DNA from: Nitrospirales bacterium
Lineage (GTDB): Bacteria; Nitrospirota; Nitrospiria; Nitrospirales; UBA8639
Length of the DNA stretch: 14,565 nucleotides
Direction of reading: 5' to 3'
Assembly (NCBI GenBank): GCA_021604265.1
Contig: BQIY01000018.1
Span: 1 to 14,565 of the forward strand
The notes beneath the pieces were generated by a model. It was not told the origin of the DNA and searched no databases. It was given only the letters and a program-made list of their open reading frames with translations. Below, piece by piece: positions 14,098-14,565 of this stretch (its first letter is position 1; every line of letters begins with the position of its first letter). Made by a program: the position numbers and the translations under genes.

Positions 14098-14126
14098 GTT
14101 ATAGCATATGCTATCGCAGGACGCAA
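14098..14126 (-). promoter_or_regulatory. Candidate promoter of the cupredoxin gene overlapped by a palindrome
   Basis: On the minus strand TTGCGT (14121-14126) and TATAAC (14098-14103) are 17 bases apart. A perfect 14-base palindrome, ATAGCATATGCTAT (14101-14114), covers the downstream spacer and part of the -10 box, where a repressor or activator could act. The leader to the start at 13994 would be about 97 bases. Confidence 0.4.
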
Positions 14127-14266
14127 GAAGGATCTTCCACGATCTGCCCTGAATACACACGCAAAGTTCTTCACGAATAAGAGTGAATAACCTATTCGCA
14201 GAAACCGATGACGACGATCAGCACGTTTTTTCTGCACCACCGGTCAAACGGGAATCAACGGTCAAC

Positions 14267-14565
14267 TTACAATTGCACTTGCCCTTCTTTTTCATCATCG
14301 CGAGACTTCCCGGCTGATTCTAGCAAAGTTCGTGATACCACAATAGGGGTGTGAAAATGAACGGCCAAGGCAATCGCATCGGATGACCGGCTATCAAATA
14401 TTTTGAGTTGTCCATTTAATGACAAGGTCATGGTTGCGTAATAGACTCCATCTTTCAAGGAAATGAACACACGGTCGACCTGAATACTATAGGCCTCTAG
14501 CATCGTATGCATAAGGTCATGCGAGAGTGGGCGAGGAAATTTAAGACCATTCAATGCTCCTTGAA
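14267..14565 (-). CDS. Bifunctional nuclease (BFN/DUF151) family protein, 5' end outside window
   Basis: The last 99 or so codons of a gene enter from the right edge and stop at 14267. The visible protein reads QGALNGLKFPRPLSHDLMHTML, then VDRVFISLKDGVYYATMTL, then IFDSRSSDAIALAVHFHTPIVVS. These are the PRPLTHDLL, YA-L and (R)xSDAIALA signatures of the DUF151/BFN fold, found in bacterial proteins and plant bifunctional nucleases. A TTG at 14554 is not the start, because conserved family sequence continues upstream of it. The C-terminal tail after the domain is short and charged (GKSRDDEKEGQVQL). Proteins of this family are usually cytoplasmic and about 150-200 residues long. About 270 bases separate it from the cupredoxin gene, with no strong terminator seen. 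Confidence 0.87.
   Translation of the reverse strand, partial: QGALNGLKFPRPLSHDLMHTMLEAYSIQVDRVFISLKDGVYYATMTLSLNGQLKIFDSRSSDAIALAVHFHTPIVVSRTLLESAGKSRDDEKEGQVQL

Noticed and set aside
14170..14190. Short hairpin TTCAC...GTGAA after the BFN gene
   Set aside because: The stem is only about 5 bp and no T-run follows on the minus strand, so it is not a credible terminator.
14552..14554. TTG as start of the BFN/DUF151 gene
   Set aside because: Family-conserved residues continue upstream of it to the window edge, so the gene is truncated by the window rather than starting here.

Overview
The window is a compact bacterial chromosomal segment of middling GC. Nearly everything is on the minus strand, and most of the proteins are exported or envelope-associated. 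The protein set suggests an environmental Gram-negative chemolithotroph, and a Nitrospirota-like origin is my best guess. It contains secreted cupredoxins, a giant multicopper oxidase, a DUF192 protein, a Rieske protein, a D-amino-acid transaminase and a BFN/DUF151 nuclease. There is no rRNA or other taxonomic marker, so the assignment is weak. No mobile element, tRNA, rRNA or CRISPR array was seen.

Layout, read along the minus strand from right to left. A bifunctional-nuclease (DUF151) gene enters from the right edge (14267-14565). Next is a small secreted cupredoxin (13500-13994), with a possible promoter and palindrome upstream. It converges on the only plus-strand gene, a 112-residue secreted protein of unknown function (13045-13383); the two share a strong bidirectional terminator at 13417-13455. 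A likely operon follows: DUF192 protein (12136-12624), Rieske ferredoxin-like protein (11727-12086), chagasin/I42-like protein (11331-11666) and D-amino-acid transaminase dat (10446-11309).

The centrepiece is a 1713-residue secreted multicopper oxidase (5076-10217), probably monocistronic, with its own intrinsic terminator at 5014-5048. It consists of three repeated two-domain units, six cupredoxin domains in all. One complete copper site is visible. Its motifs come in the order HxxHxH, HCHxxxH...M, HxH, HxH, which is permuted relative to laccases and places the trinuclear cluster between domains 2 and 3. A LysM domain on a Ser/Gly linker is inserted between the last two copper motifs. Size and domain count recall the large Mn(II)-oxidase-type enzymes (MofA, MnxG), but the substrate cannot be read from the sequence.

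Downstream is a tight second operon: two tandem paralogous cupredoxin plus carboxypeptidase-regulatory-like proteins (4010-4924 and 3061-4002), a LolA-like periplasmic protein (2397-3035) and an exported TPR/HEAT-repeat protein (918-2378). Then comes a YyaL-type thioredoxin-fold protein with an N-terminal export signal, which runs off the left edge (1-734).

Taken together, three secreted cupredoxin-type proteins flanking a giant oxidase, with binding/scaffold proteins and an exported thioredoxin-fold protein, look like an extracytoplasmic copper redox system. It could oxidise a metal or other reduced substrate at the cell surface and pass electrons to or from small copper proteins. This functional linkage is inference from gene context.
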